A stretch of 64,000 nucleotides of DNA from Caprella mutica (GCA_947561585.1 CANNZV010002604.1:1-64000), one strand, 5' to 3'. Shown: positions 35,334 through 47,612, counted from the first letter of the stretch. Program-made: numbers and translations. Notes: generated by a model not told the origin, from the sequence alone.

Positions 35334-36695
35334 ATGAAACCTGGACCAAGAGCGTTGTATAAGCAGGGACATAGCGGAAATAAGGTAATAATCAGTAGAG
35401 TTTCCGCTGAGGATGGTACTAGTATCGGGAGTATGAATGTGTTACCTGTAGTCGTTAAGGACAAGAATGGGGCAGAGGCAGTAACGTCCGCATTTTTGGA
35501 TCCTGGTAGCGCGGTATCCTTTTGTACTACCGGGTTCTTAGATAGGTTAGGAGTTCGAAAGGAGGATCGGCATATTGTTAATCTCTGTACGGAGACTATG
35601 CATGATAAAAGATGGGAACAAACTGCTCTCGTCTCTGGGTTGATGGTGAGAGGGAAGGATGAAGTAGAATGGCTTTCCCTTTCTCCAATTTATATTGTAA
35701 ATAGGATACCTGTATCCAGTTGTGACGTACTAGCAAAAGGGGAAATAGACAGCTGGGAACATTTGGAGGGTTTGGGGAAGCGAACTATGGGAAGCATAGA
35801 CTTAATGACAGGTATGAATGCACCAGGCGTCCATGAACCACTGGAAATTATCACCGCACCACTTGTAGGGGAGCCCTATGCAATTAGGACTAGAATAGGG
35901 ACGTGTGTAATGGGACTGCTTGGAAGCAATCGATTTGGAAGAGCAGTAGTGAATAGAGTAGGAATGAGTGTTGTATATGACTGTGCGGCAAAGGTCCAGG
36001 GGGTAGCATTGAACGATCTACTACTACAAAGACCTGATTTGGCTACACATCTGTTAGAAGTGTTGCTTAGATTCAGAGAGGGGACTTTTGCCTTTACTGC
36101 TGATGTGAATGCCATGTTCCACCAGGTAAGGACCCCAGAGAGATGTCGTGATTATCTTCGTTTCTTCTGGTGGGACGGGGGTGTTTTAAATGGAGTCTGA
36201 AGCGAATATAGAATGGCCATGCATCTTTTCGGCGCCACATCTTCACCTAGCGTGGCCAATTACGTACTTAGACGTGTAGCTGATGAGGCAGGGGGGTTGT
36301 CGAACAGTCGCGCAGCGAAAGCTCTCAAGGACAATTTCTATGTTGACGATTGTCTTGTTGCCGACTGTGATAGGTTGGCGTTGGCTAAAACGGCTGTTGA
36401 GCTTCGGGATCTGTTTAGCTCGGAGGGATTTGATCTGAGGAAGTTTAGCAGCAATATACACGAGATAGAGGGTCAGTTGGGTAAGGGAAATGAGATCCTG
36501 ACTTGTCATAAGGTTTTAGGTGTAACATGGGACAAATGTGAAGATAAGTTAAGTATAATGACCTTTGATTTAGATAGGAGAATTAAAACACGACGAGAGT
36601 TATTAGGATTAGTCGCGAAGGTGTATGACCCTCTGGGTATAGCGGCGCTCCAGGACGCCTTATATTCCAGAGTATTATCCGTAGGGACGGAGTAG
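35334..36695 (+). pseudogene. Bel/Pao protease and reverse transcriptase, internally deleted
   Basis: The frame starts with a DUF1758-type aspartic protease (SAFLDPGSAVSFCT, the usual DxGS site in its Pao form DPGS), then jumps within about 15 codons to reverse transcriptase (VVYDCAAKVQGVALND, FTADVNAMFHQVR). The long linker and early RT that normally separate these are missing, so an internal deletion is inferred. A TGA at 36198-36200 interrupts the same frame. After it come HLFGATSSPSVANY and the catalytic NFYVDDCL. The frame ends at a stop at 36693. Non-functional. Confidence 0.88.
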
Positions 36696-36757
36696 GTGGA
36701 TGGGATGAAGAATTAGTTGACGTAGACATCGGGAGAATTGATGAATGGAAGTCAAAC

Positions 36758-37357
36758 TTGAGTATGATCGAAGGAATGTGCGTTCCGCGCTGCATAACGG
36801 TTAAGGACAAAGTGAAAAACATTCAGTTACACATCTTTGGTGACGCGAGTGAATCCGGTCACGCTGCAGTAGCATATTCTAGGGTAGAATTTGAGAACGG
36901 AATGATAAGTTGTACATTTATCCTAGGAAAAGCTAGAGTTAATCCTACGAAATATGTCAGTGTGCCAAGGCTGGAGCTAGTAGCGTCAACTTTGGTAGCG
37001 CGTCTGAGTCAAAAATTACGCAAAGATCTAAACACGGAGTTTCATGGGATCTATTTGTGGACGGATAGCATGACTGTGTTGCGTTACTTACGCAACGACA
37101 GAATCAGATTCCATTCCTTTGTGGCTAATAGAGTATCCGAGATTAGAAGAAGGAAAGATATTAGTGAGTGGCGGTACGTAGATTCTAAAGCCAATCCCGC
37201 CGACGATGGATCTCGAGGTGTGTACTCAGATAGGTGGAGGGATGGCCCGCAGTTCTTGAGAAAGAGTGAATGGCCTATGGAGAATGTTACGGTTGACGAC
37301 GGAGATGATATAGAGTGTAGTTTGGTGATCCAGAGGTACGAAAGTGCCATGTACTGA
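36758..37357 (+). pseudogene. Bel/Pao RNase H region
   Basis: RNase H block with the acidic residues in context: LHIFGDASESGHAAVAYSR, VPRLELVAS, LWTDSMTVLRYL and ANPADDGSRG. It is shifted out of frame relative to the reverse transcriptase upstream, and a stop at 37357 separates it from the integrase. The function in a live element would be removal of RNA from the hybrid during reverse transcription. Confidence 0.88.
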
Positions 37358-37473
37358 GAGCTGGGGCGATCGAAAGCTTTGTTGGGAGAATTGCACAAAA
37401 ATGTTCTGATTGGATTAGACTAGTTAGGGCTATAGCTTGGCTTACAAAATTTTGGGATTACATCGCCGGGTCT

Positions 37474-38840
37474 ATGGACAACGAGAATAGAAGTCTTTCG
37501 GTATGTGATCGTGAAAGAGCTGAAAAAACGATATTAAAAGCCGTTCAGAGTGAGTGTTTTGGTGACGAATATGTATGTCTGAGAGGGGGACAACAAGTTA
37601 GGAGGGATAGCAGCGTATTCAAGTTGGGAATCTTTATGAAAGATGAGTTGATTAGAGTGGGTGGGAGATTAGGCCAGTCGTTCTTGTCGTATGATCAGAA
37701 GCACCCTATACTTCTACCTTCTAATCACCATGTTACTTCATTAATTATAAGAGATGCTCATGTGAACGTTGGGCACATGGGAATCTCAACAGTGTTAGGA
37801 TTTTCAAGGGACAAATTTTGGATAGTGAGGGGCTATTCAGCAATACGGAAACAAATCAGCACCTGTCTAGTGTGTAAAAGAGTCCAAGGGAAACCTATTG
37901 AACAGAGAATGGCTGATCTTCTGGAGTTCCGAGTAACCGATGGTGAACCTGCTTTCACCTATGTAGGCGTCGACTGTTTCGGTCCTTATCATGATGCATT
38001 CGGTCGAGGTAAGAAGAGAGCTAAAAGGTATGGCGTTTTGTTCACATGCATGACCATGCGGGCAGTGCATCTAGAAGTCGCGCAGGACTTATCAGCTGAG
38101 GCTATCATGCGAGCGATTAGAAGGTTCATGGCGAGACGAGGCAAGGTTAAACTCTTCTGCTCTGACAATGGTACGAATTTTGTCGGGGCAAAAAGGGAGA
38201 TTTTGGATACACTGGGCGCGGAATCTGTACGACACGAGTTGGGTGACCGGGGAGTTAGGTGGGAGTTCAATCCTCCGAGAGCTTCCCACTTTGGTGGGAT
38301 ATGAGAATCAGTAATAAAGACAGCTAAGCGTGTATTGGAAGCGGTAATGAACGGCAAAGTTTTCTCCGAGGACTGCCTCGCGACAATTTTTTGTGAGGCA
38401 GAGGCCGTTATGAATAGTAGACCCTTGGGTCATAGTCGGAGAGGATCCGAATGAAGACGTGCTGAGTCCTCAGAGGCTTCTCAATTTGGGGACATCAATG
38501 GACTACCAAGGTAAGGTACCGGACACAATACCAGAAGTTGTGTAAAGGTGGGTCCACATACAGAGTCTTGCTCAGCAATTTTGGAAGCGCTGGTGCCGAG
38601 AATATCGGAGCTCTCTTCAAGGAAGAGGTAGGTGGATCTCTAACAAAACAAACGTAGGAATTGGGGACATAGTGTTGATAATAGATGAGACAGAGCAGAG
38701 GTGCCACTGGCCTATCGAACGAGTAGAAGAGGTAAGAAAGAGTAAAGATGAGCTGGTCACCCTCCGTGCGAAGGGACGAACGTATGAGAGACCAGTAGCG
38801 AAGCTGATAATGATGATTAAGAATCAGAGTTTGCCGTGAG
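37474..38840 (+). pseudogene. Bel/Pao integrase with stop codons
   Basis: Zinc-binding His-His-Cys-Cys block (HVNVGHMG ... CLVCKR), then the DDE integrase core with two acidic residues in place (YVGVDCFGPY and LFCSDNGTNFVGA). The frame is cut by a TGA at 38302-38304, where the family normally has tryptophan after HFGG, just before the third acidic residue. Downstream frames to about 38840 retain DUF5641-like C-terminal sequence (GDIVLIID, then LRAKGRTYERPVAKL) with further breaks. Dead copy. Confidence 0.88.
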
Positions 38841-38893
38841 ATATGAACCGTATTGAACGGATAGAGTAGGTGAACAGAGTTCAAAGGAGGGAC

Positions 38894-39385
38894 TGCAAAT
38901 CGCGAATGCAATTTGTTGGGCGCATGACTCGCCACGAGATGGCGTTGTTGTTTAACGTAGTCCACTTGTTCTTCGCTCTTATGCTTATTATTTGTGTGTA
39001 ACTGGTTGTCAGTGTTAAATTAGTGCTTGAACGAAGAATGTGTGACGCTCTCAGATATAGATTGTTTAGACTGATCTTCTTTGTTATTTGTTTCAGGAAT
39101 GGTGTGACTATAGAATTTAGTTTGTCGTTTGAAGTTTCCAATCCAGACTAGCCGGCTGGCTAGTCTGGATTGAAAACTTCGGGTAAGCACAAGGTGTAAT
39201 GCAAATGTAGGGTGAATACATTTAAACTGTACTGTGAATGAATTAGGAGTGTGAGAGTGTAGCATTACCACAATATTGAGCCTATGAACCATCACTTATT
39301 TTTTGAGTCACTGTACGTGGAAATGATGTGTGAATAAATAGACCAACTGGTCACTGAGTTTCACTACCCTACCCCACCAGAAACC
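38894..39385 (+). repeat. 3' LTR of Bel/Pao element, with a local rearrangement
   Basis: Starts TGCAAATCGCGAATGC after a purine tract (CAAAGGAGGGAC) and ends CACCAGAAACC. 492 bp. Relative to the 5' LTR, about 110 bp are replaced by about 16 bp that are the complement of neighbouring LTR sequence. This creates a hairpin at about 39137-39176 with stem CAATCCAGACTAGCC. The flanking 5-bp duplication is ATTAT. Confidence 0.85.
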
Positions 39386-39775
39386 ATTATTATTACAAAA
39401 TCATCTATTATTCACCTCTCTATTATTTGTATTATCTACCTTCATGTTATATGTCACCGATGATTTACTATATGCGATAAATTTACCTGCGATGAAATTA
39501 CCATGCGATGAATTTACCACGCGATGAATTTACCCACGATGAATTTACACTGATCCGACTGCTTGTCACCCTATGAAATATCTTTATCATATCCTGTGCG
39601 ACTAGAAAGCCAAACCATCAAATATCCTGTGCCACATATATTAGGAACTATACCTATGAGATAATCATAGTTATTGAAAAATTGAGTTGATCATATATGA
39701 TCTCTTGACCGATTCATCCTATATGATAAGTGATCATATATGGACAACTGGCCCGATATAAGCGTTATTGTAAGT

Positions 39776-40135
39776 GGGGACTTCTCAATAGTCCGACGCC
39801 CCATTAGTCCGACAGTTCCATCTTTCTGTGTTATTTTTTGATTCAACTCAAATAAATTAATTTTTCATTTCTTTCATTTTTAAAATTTATATTACTCTTT
39901 TATTTTCTTTATTTCTAATAGTAATTTATGATGCAATACATCACTTTATTTCATCATTTAATGTAGTTTGTTGTATCCGCTAGTTTGTTTTACTGCACAC
40001 TTCATGATTGTTTAATGACCTGGCAGGGGGGTTCGGGGGTAAATCAGTAATAAATTACAAAAGTGTCGGACTACTGAGGCGTCGGACTAGTGGGGCGTCG
40101 GGACTAATGGGGCGTCGGACTAATGAATAGTAACC
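39776..40135 (+). mobile_element. family A word-terminus element, copy A4
   Basis: Perfect 9-bp duplication ATTGTAAGT (39767-39775 and 40136-40144). The left end is GGGGACTTCTCAATAGTCCG and the right end finishes CTAATGAATAGTAACC. Two words lie at the left and four inverted words at the right. It contains the core TAGTTTGTTGTATCCGCTAG and lacks the GC hairpin. It is the cleanest family A copy for defining the ends. Confidence 0.93.
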
Positions 40136-40439
40136 ATTGTAAGTGATCATATATGATCACTTGGGTCGAATTGTGATAAAAAAATTTATGATTTTTTTAA
40201 ATTTACCTAATAATAGCATAAAATGTTGAATGATATACCTGGTTGAATGCAAAAACTATGATGAAAGTATCATAACATGTTTTTCGTAATGAACACTGCT
40301 TTAAAAGATCAAGAAAATTGTTTATATAATCGAAAAATCACACAGTTTAGGGTTGAGTCATGAATTAGATCAACTTTTACCCCTACTCTGTCATATAATT
40401 GATATAAAATTCATAATATCATTTCCCCAATTATCATTC

Positions 40440-41590
40440 AGTCGCATGAAGTGAGTGAAAGGCTCTATCCTTGGGAGGAGCACAAGCGATATCTGTGTCA
40501 AGTGACTGGGGGAAGTAAAAGAAGATAGTTTTCTGAGTGTTGAGAAGAGATAAAAAGGGGTCAGTTGTGCAGAGTGAGTCAGGGTGCTGTAAAAGAAAGA
40601 CAACGGAGGGGTGGAGAGCCACAAAGCATGCACTGGCCTGAAAATTTATCAGAGGAGCGAGAGATTGAGCTGCTGTGGAGGAGCAGACAGAAGAGAACAA
40701 GAAGTACCAAGATTGCCGGCGGAACCTCACTATAGAAGGAAGACCACTGCACTGCCAAAAGGCAGCAAATAACATCACCAGAAGTACACTGGGAACACTG
40801 GAATTGAAGGAGCTGTGAGGAGGAAGTAAACCCTGGAGAGGAGCCGATGAAGGAGTAAAGAGAATGGAGAGAATGGAGAGACGGGCCTCTGGAATGATGA
40901 TCTACAGTTATCCACTAGCAAAGACGATGAGCTTAGAGAGCTGATGGTGCGGGAGAAGTTATATGTGGTAATGGTTTAGAAGACGAAGCAGGGAGAGAGA
41001 GACAAAATACCAATGATGGAAGGGTATGGAGAAATGAGGAAAGTAACACAGTTGTTCGTGGTGCCAACAAGCAGGAAGGGAGAGAAAGGACTAGTTAGAA
41101 TCTATGTACAACACAGAGAGGAGGATAGATAAGAGTGATGTGAAGGGTTCAACATGAACCACCTATTTTGCGAAACGCATGTTTACGAGGACGCGATTGG
41201 CTGGTGGAGTGAATGGCAGAGAAGGACCTGATGGTGCTTAACGTGAGAAGAGTGGCAAGACACCCATATTATGAGAAGTTGAAAACAAGGAGGACATGGT
41301 ATTGCCAGAGACATGAGAGTGGTAATGACGGGAAGGGAAAGGAATATGAATGGGAGATATTCAATCACCTGGCCATCATAGTTAGATGAATGAAGAAAAA
41401 GAGACACTGATGAAGATGACAGATTGGGAGAAATTAAGAGAAGAGATGAAAAGAGAAATTGAAGCTATATAAAGAGAGAAAGGTAATGGCTTTGGCGAAT
41501 TATATAATAGAACTGAGAAAAATAGAAGACGGGAATAAGGGTGAATGAATAAGATAGAGACGGTGAGTAAAGAGATCATGCGCATTCATA
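40440..41590 (+). pseudogene. degenerate coding-like tract, unidentified
   Basis: Purine-rich plus strand with near-open frames broken by stops. Segments such as REKLYVVM, KVTQLFVVPTSRKGEKG, GWWSEWQRR, HPYYEKLKTRRTWYCQRHESG and WEIFNHLAIIVR read like protein. It may be a decayed transposon ORF, for example a LINE ORF1, but I cannot name a family. The minus-strand frames here are shadows. Confidence 0.35.
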
Positions 41591-42179
41591 CTTTGCTTAT
41601 TCCGTCGGCAATGAACTATTGTGTTTGAATGAGTATGAAAATACTTCTAAAACCAGTCTCACTAAAAATATTTCGAATACACAATACTTTTATCATTTTT
41701 CAGCTCTCTGACATAGGAGTTTTTAATTTCGAATGTCTAAACTGTCTTCAAGTTCTAATGCCGTTGAATGACACATATACTTGATTATTTAAATATTTTT
41801 TTTTCTTACCATTCATAATTTTTTTATTATTATTGTTTCGATTTAAATGGAGAATTATTTTATAGTATAGTGTCATATTTTATAACAGAATTTTTCTCAC
41901 TGAATGAAAGGAAATGTACCTAATTTACAATATTCTTTTCATTACAAAATTTTTTTTGATGTACCCTATCCGGTCCAAGTGATCATATATGTTCACTTGT
42001 CCTTTAAGGGGAACCGTCGGTATGCCATATATGATCACTTCAATTTATCGAATTTCCATTAAAACTATGCAAAATATTGAAAAATGCACTGGAATAAGAG
42101 TGTCTTAGAAATGAATTTTGTATATAAATTTATAATTGAAATTTCACTTCATTTCTTCATTGGCCAGGTAAAGGGTTAA

Positions 42180-42528
42180 AAAGTGTGCTTCAATTGAAAA
42201 CGAAAATCAAGAAGACCACCAAAAATTACCCTCGGAAGAGATCGTGCCATGGTAAGACTGTTTTTAAAGGATCGTTTCAAGACTGCTGCAGGTATTTCTG
42301 GCCAAAATGAGTGAAACGCATGGTCTCAGTGTCTCCAGACTCACAGTTTCTAGAAGTTTGAACAGGGTAGGATTAAATGTCTGGATGCATGCATCGAAGC
42401 CTCTGATATCAAAAGTGAACCAAAATGCAAGATTTCAGTTTGCCAAGGAGTATGTCGTTTGGTCGAAGGAGCAGTGGTCCATGGTTCATTTCAACGAAGA
42501 ATCTTCTAAGTTTAATGTGATCGGAAGC
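42180..42528 (+). pseudogene. Tc1-type transposase fragment
   Basis: The first frame, about 42210-42310, reads RDRAMVRLFLKDRFKTAAGI, typical of the Tc1 helix-turn-helix linker. It stops and continues in another frame from 42307: MSETHGLSVSRLTVSRSLNR, then KPLISKVNQNARFQFAKEYV and WSMVHFNEESSKFNVIGS. In Tc1 the last block normally has the catalytic Asp before the Glu, but here the position reads Asn. The frame ends abruptly at GS, where word array F begins. Short, frameshifted and missing the rest of the catalytic domain. Confidence 0.82.
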
Positions 42529-42592
42529 GTGAGTGGACAAAATGCCTACAGAAAAAACGCCTAACGGACAAAATGCCTAAATGCATTGTAAT
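42529..42592. repeat. isolated word array F (GGACAAAATGCCTAAC)
   Basis: Three 15-16-bp words (GGACAAAATGCCTACA, GAAAAAACGCCTAAC, GGACAAAATGCCTAAA) begin exactly where the Tc1 homology stops, as expected for the end of an inserted element of the A/C/D/G type. No inverted partner was found downstream. Confidence 0.6.
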
Positions 42593-45500
42593 TTTTTTTA
42601 AATATAGGAATAGTGAACAAAGATTTCTAATATGTGAGACCAAGTGGAACAGAGAATTTTCTCTCAGTGAGAGTTTATAAAATCATTTTCACATTGAATA
42701 TGAACAATTGCAACATATATAGCGTGCTTAGTGCAAACACTGTATTATTTTGCTGTGTTTGTGATTTGTCACTAAAGTACTTGATATATTTAACAAATTA
42801 CTTGATTATAATAATCTTTCTCTATTTTGAATTTTTTCACTAGCCATCTACAGTCTTCTCTTATTTTTGATTTTTCATTAGATATCTATATTATCTACAA
42901 TCATCTCCTTTTATTTTCATTTTTTCATTAGATATCTATAACCATTTCATTCTATTTTTATTTTAAAATATTGTTTATTTTGTCAGATAACTACATATAT
43001 CAATTTACCATTTTCAATCTATAGTGCTGTCCAGGGTATAAGGAACATAATCGGGTATAGTACCTAGCAGACGACACAAAAATATGACGTCACCACAACA
43101 ACACATTCCTTGTTTGTGACTGAGCGGCTCATAATTCCTCGTTTTTGCATGTTAATATCGAAAAGTTTAAAGTCATTTTATAAGGGTTTCGTGCTAAAGA
43201 AAAGCGAAAATGGTGATTGAACCTCAAAGTTGAATATATAGATATAATTGAGGTGTGTTTTAATTGTTCATTTCTTTTACTTATCTATAAAAAATATGGT
43301 CTTGAACATATGCTACCTAGCAGCCTAAACCAGCAGTTCAGAAATTATGTGAATTACAGTGAATACAATTTAATCAATGCCTAGTTAGTACTAATTGATA
43401 AGGAACACAAATTTGATTTAATAGTCCCATGTTTAAAAGTGTGTACAAATTTGTCAGTCTGCTGGATACTTCAGTCACTTCAAATCTCAAGAAATTAAAT
43501 TTAATCTAATACGTACCATCCTCTGTGATTTTGGAGAATTGTATGACTTAAGAGTTGTGAAAAAATTAATAAATTACTTCAAAATTAATCTCAAGACTCA
43601 AAGGATGCCTGATGAACATGCATCTGTCATGAATTCCAGACTGCAGAAACTGGTACGGTGGTAACTGGTAGGTTCCTATCTAAAGGGTTATCTAGAGTCC
43701 AAGAAATCCTCTAGAGTGCCTTCTGTTTTCAGCAAAATACATACAATTATTGGAGGAAATTAATGTTGGTTTGGCCTGTACCTAAATGTTAAAAATATCA
43801 CATATTTTGCAGATGACATTGACATGAAGGAAAATAATGTTTTCCAAATGTAAGACTGAAACTTTGAGCCAAGTTTTTATAGCTATCAGATATCTTAAAT
43901 CAGTTCAAACACTGCCCGCTCGCCCAGCCCGGCCTGCTGGCCAGTCTGAAGCTGTGAGCCTGTCACCTGTAAAGTTTATCTGGCGACTATTGAGGCCTTG
44001 AAATTAGTCCCCCGAATTATCCGGCGACAATTTCCTAATTAATTTCTATGTTTACATGTAATTATTGGAGAGTATTTTGAGATCTTTAGTCATTTTGGAG
44101 AGAAATTTGGAAATCTTTGGAGACAAATTGCCATAAAAATTAAATATCCGGAGACTGACTGTGCATGCATTGCAGACTAGGTTCAATGTAGCAACTGCCA
44201 CGGCCAACCTGGTTGGGAACTTGGGAATACCATTTAATTAACTCTCTACTTATTCAAACTTACACTTGTAACTTTCCTGTCATACTTTGATTTCTGAATA
44301 GCCAAAATAGGTAGGTAACTGTACTGTTACTGTCGAATGTCGGTCTGCCAGACTGCATGAACTGGTAAACTGTCCACTAAGATATCCTTTAGTTTGGCTT
44401 CTGATCTTGGTAAAATACATGTAAATATACGAAGAATTTATGGATTGTTTGCACAGAAAATGTTAAATGTCCCATATTTTGATGAGTACCAGTCTGAAAC
44501 ATGATTGAGTTGGTAGTTAGTACATAGGGTCAAACAGGTAAATTGCGGCACACTAACTAACTGCGGCATCTAACAAAAGAAACATCATAGCTTCAAAACA
44601 CACGTTAAAAATTTAAATTAATAAATATTAGCATGCAGTGCGCTTGTTTTGATAGCTAAGCAACATTTCAATGTAATTTCGGTTCAGAATGTTTTAGAGA
44701 CTCACTTGAGAGGGCCGCAATTGAAAATTAAAGAGCCGCAATTTACCTATGTGTCCCTACAACTTACCTATTGTTCAACTACCTCATTTATAAAGGTTCA
44801 TATGAAACAAACAGTATTGTTCATATGAGACTTTTCAGAGGACTGGCATTTCTATTATTTGGCCATTATTTTGGTATTTATTTTTGGATTTAAAAAATTT
44901 TACACTAGACTCTTGAAAGTCTTAAGGTTGTATATATTTATTCCTAAATTACCATCAAATTCTTAGAAACAATGAGGAATAGAATTTCAGAAAATATTGG
45001 AATGAAATTGTAATTAATTTTGTTTTATATTTTATTGTTATTAAAACAAAAATGTTTTAAAATTGAGGATTCTTGAGAATTGGCCCCAGACCAGATTGAG
45101 GTAGCAAATAATTTTGACACAATTTTCTGATTTTGTCATTTTCTGTATATGTGTTTTGATTAGCTTCTGCTTTGATTTTTTTTTTGAAAGATTATTGGCA
45201 AGCAGATGCTCATCAAGCTCTGTGTTTGCATGTTAATTGCAGAGAAAAAAGTGTTTTATTAGGGAATGAATTTTCCTTCTTATTAACAAGCTGGTGCATT
45301 ATTATAATTGATCAATAGCCGGATAAGAATTTAAAGGTTGGTTTAATTAAATTGGCTGTGTTAAGTTAGTAATTTAGTAATATGATGTCACTAGTTATTG
45401 AAGTATTTTATTCTATAAAATATCAGAATAACTGACCTGTCTTTTGAGTGTAATTAAAAATATATTAAGTGTGTAAATCATAATTCAATGTTGAAATCAA

Positions 45501-46239
45501 GCAGATATTTTACAATTTTTTTAAGTAGTCTGTTTTGCTTTATTTACTGCATGTAACAACTATTAACTATTCTCATTCAATTTTCAATTACTAAATTATA
45601 GTTAATAGTTTCATTTTCTTACTTTTCTCACTGTAATATCTTATTCATTTTTAATTTTGTAAAAAATAATGTAGCCAAAGTGCTATAACCTTCAATATGT
45701 GAATTTAGGTTTTAGCACACCAATAAAGACCCCATTTTGCATCTTATGCTCTGTTTTCTTCATCAGGGAACCTCTTCAGTCTTCAGACAAAATATCCTGC
45801 GTGGAACATCACTGGTGCCTGGAAGTAGTTATTCGCCACTCATCATTGCCTATTGGTCCCTGAATAGATGTTAACTTGTTATTCAAAACTGATAACTGCA
45901 GACTTCAAAACCCCAAATAACAATAGCAAAAAAGTTCAAACTTTCTAAAATTATTAGTATCGTGTATTTGAAATAAATGTCAATGATCAAGAAAGGAAAG
46001 CCATCGAATGCGAGCACTAACAGTGACGAGATACATTTTCAATAAAAAGATTCAAATTTCATTAAGTATTAATAAATATAATGGAACGTAGCTTAATGGG
46101 CATTTTATTTCAATATCAATAGTTTGGTGAAAAATTGTTTAACACTAGTAATGATGAAATGATTTATGATAAGCTACTCTTATATTTTTGTAATTTGGCA
46201 TTTATATCATTATCCAACGATGTTTTTCTCAATAAAAGT
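42593..46239. other. long AT-rich stretch without recognised genes
   Basis: No frame above about 70 codons and no family signature. It contains MITE O (44527-44757) and a small GC-rich patch near 43912-43945. It could be intronic or intergenic. Confidence 0.4.
44527..44757. mobile_element. MITE O, TA target
   Basis: 231 bp with ends GGGTCAAACAGGTAAATTGC and its diverged complement (GCAATTTACCTATGTGTCCC), flanked by TA on both sides. Consistent with a Tc1/mariner-type MITE, although TA alone is weak evidence. Non-coding. Confidence 0.65.
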
Positions 46240-46960
46240 AAGCAATGAATTATATACAAGTTTTATTAACAGTAGAAATATGAACAACATTCAATATCAA
46301 ACTATTTTCTTCCAAAAAAAAAATTAAAGAAACATATATGTGAGAACAGAACACATTTTTATTAACTGAATATGTAGTAAAATTACAAAAATTTATTTGT
46401 TTGCAGTGAAATATGAACCGCTTTCATATAATAATTATTTCTTTAAAAAAAACCCATTGAATTCAAGTAATAAGATATCTATGTTAAAAATATTACATTA
46501 AAGAAACCTAAGTGAGAACAATCCTTTTTATTAATTGAATGTATAGTAAAGTAACTAAAGTTAGAAAATTTAATTTGTGCAATGGTATATACAAGTTTTA
46601 TTAACAGTACTGTAGAAATATGAACAACTTTCAAATATTAGCTATTTAAAGTAATAATATTCTTTCGAAAAATTGATAAATTAAAGAAACCTATGTGAGA
46701 ACAGAATATATCTATATTTACTGAATATATAGTTACAAAATTATCTGTACAATGAATAATTAGTTCTATTTACTGTAGAAATGTAAACAGCTTCAAAATA
46801 TATGCTATTTCCTTTCCAAAAAAATTCTTTTGAAAAATATTAATACATTGAGGAAACTTGTGTGAGAACTCACAACAATTCACAATAATTGTAAAATATT
46901 TTCTGTATCCTACTGAATATACAAGGCGATCCACAAAAAAGTGTGCCAAAATTAAATTAG
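46240..46960. repeat. diverged tandem repeat, about 170-190 bp unit
   Basis: About four diverged units with landmarks TACAAGTTTTATTAACAGTA, GAAATATGAACAACTTTCA, TTAAAGAAACCTATGTGAGA, then TTTACTGAATATATAGT. A short satellite block. Non-coding. Confidence 0.8.
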
Positions 46961-47557
46961 TATATTTCAACAACAGCTTAAGGTACCATTATCTTTCAAG
47001 TATCATTTTGTTTGTGAACTCTTCTCCATTCACAGTTAAATTTTCATATAGATAAATATTAAATATACTTATTAGATAAAGGACACTAAAAAATAGGTCA
47101 ATATTTAATGTAATAAAAATCTATAGTAGGTTTATTAATTATGAGGTTAATAAATTAATTTTAAAAAAAATAATAAAGTTTGTTAATGATCTGTAAAATC
47201 ATAAATATGAACGAGAAATTAATAGATCGCCATTTTATGTATAGCTGAAAAATAAAATAATAAATTCACGATATAGAAAACTACAGAGTTTAAATAACTG
47301 AACAAATCGAAGCTGCTTAGAGTACCTTGCGACACTTGGTAACCCTTAGTATTGCAATAATGTTCGTACTTTGTTGCATCTCCTAATTATATACGAAAAT
47401 ACGAAGGCACAGTCTTAAAATCGAACGAACATTATGGACACATAATTACGGGAATCAAATTCTGTTAATAAAGTGTGTTTTCTATTAATAAATTAATTGA
47501 TTAATTTTGTGTTTTATCAAAATCATACTTTAATAACAAAATTTACTGATATTTTAT
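46961..47557. other. unassigned AT-rich spacer
   Basis: No coding signal or repeat recognised. Confidence 0.4.
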
Positions 47558-47612
47558 TCGGCGGGGAAAGGTCCTGACGGGGAATAGTCAGGCGGGGGAA
47601 ATTCCTACTGCC
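47558..47612. repeat. isolated B-like word array
   Basis: Three words (GCGGGGAAAGGTCCTGAC, GGGGAATAGTCAGGC, GGGGGAAATTCCTACTG) that resemble element B's terminal words in layout and partly in sequence. No partner end is seen. Confidence 0.5.

Larger units (their letters stand above)
31058..39556. mobile_element. element C, word-terminus element split by a Bel/Pao retrotransposon
   Basis: Perfect 9-bp duplication GACTGCTTG (31049-31057 and 39557-39565). The left end is GGTATCCGGTAAATTCATCG and the inverted right end reads GGATCAGTGTAAATTCATCG, aligned position by position. Each end holds four to five 15-16-bp words (GGTAAATTCATCGCAT and complements; 31066-31145 and 39474-39548). The Bel/Pao element at 32292-39385 and its 5-bp duplication account for 7.1 kb, leaving an original element of about 1.4 kb, non-coding apart from E-like words at 31690. 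Confidence 0.88.
39640..42040. mobile_element. candidate element R with palindromic GATCATATATGATC words
   Basis: Words based on AAGTGATCATATATGATCACTT occur in a left cluster (39688, 39732, 40141) and in a right cluster (41978-42003 and 42028-42043). The 40141-40162 copy is a perfect 22-bp palindrome. GGTC or CCGA-like motifs follow the words on both sides (TCTTGACCGATT, CTTGGGTCGAATT, ATCCGGTCCAAG). Element A4 interrupts the left cluster. The interior (40440-41590) holds the degenerate coding-like tract. No target duplication was resolved, so limits are approximate. Confidence 0.45.

Noticed and set aside
40391..40778. Minus-strand frames of 80 and 114 codons
   Set aside because: Opposite a purine-rich tract whose plus strand reads more like decayed protein. 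The antisense frames are low-complexity (Ser, Leu, Phe) shadows.
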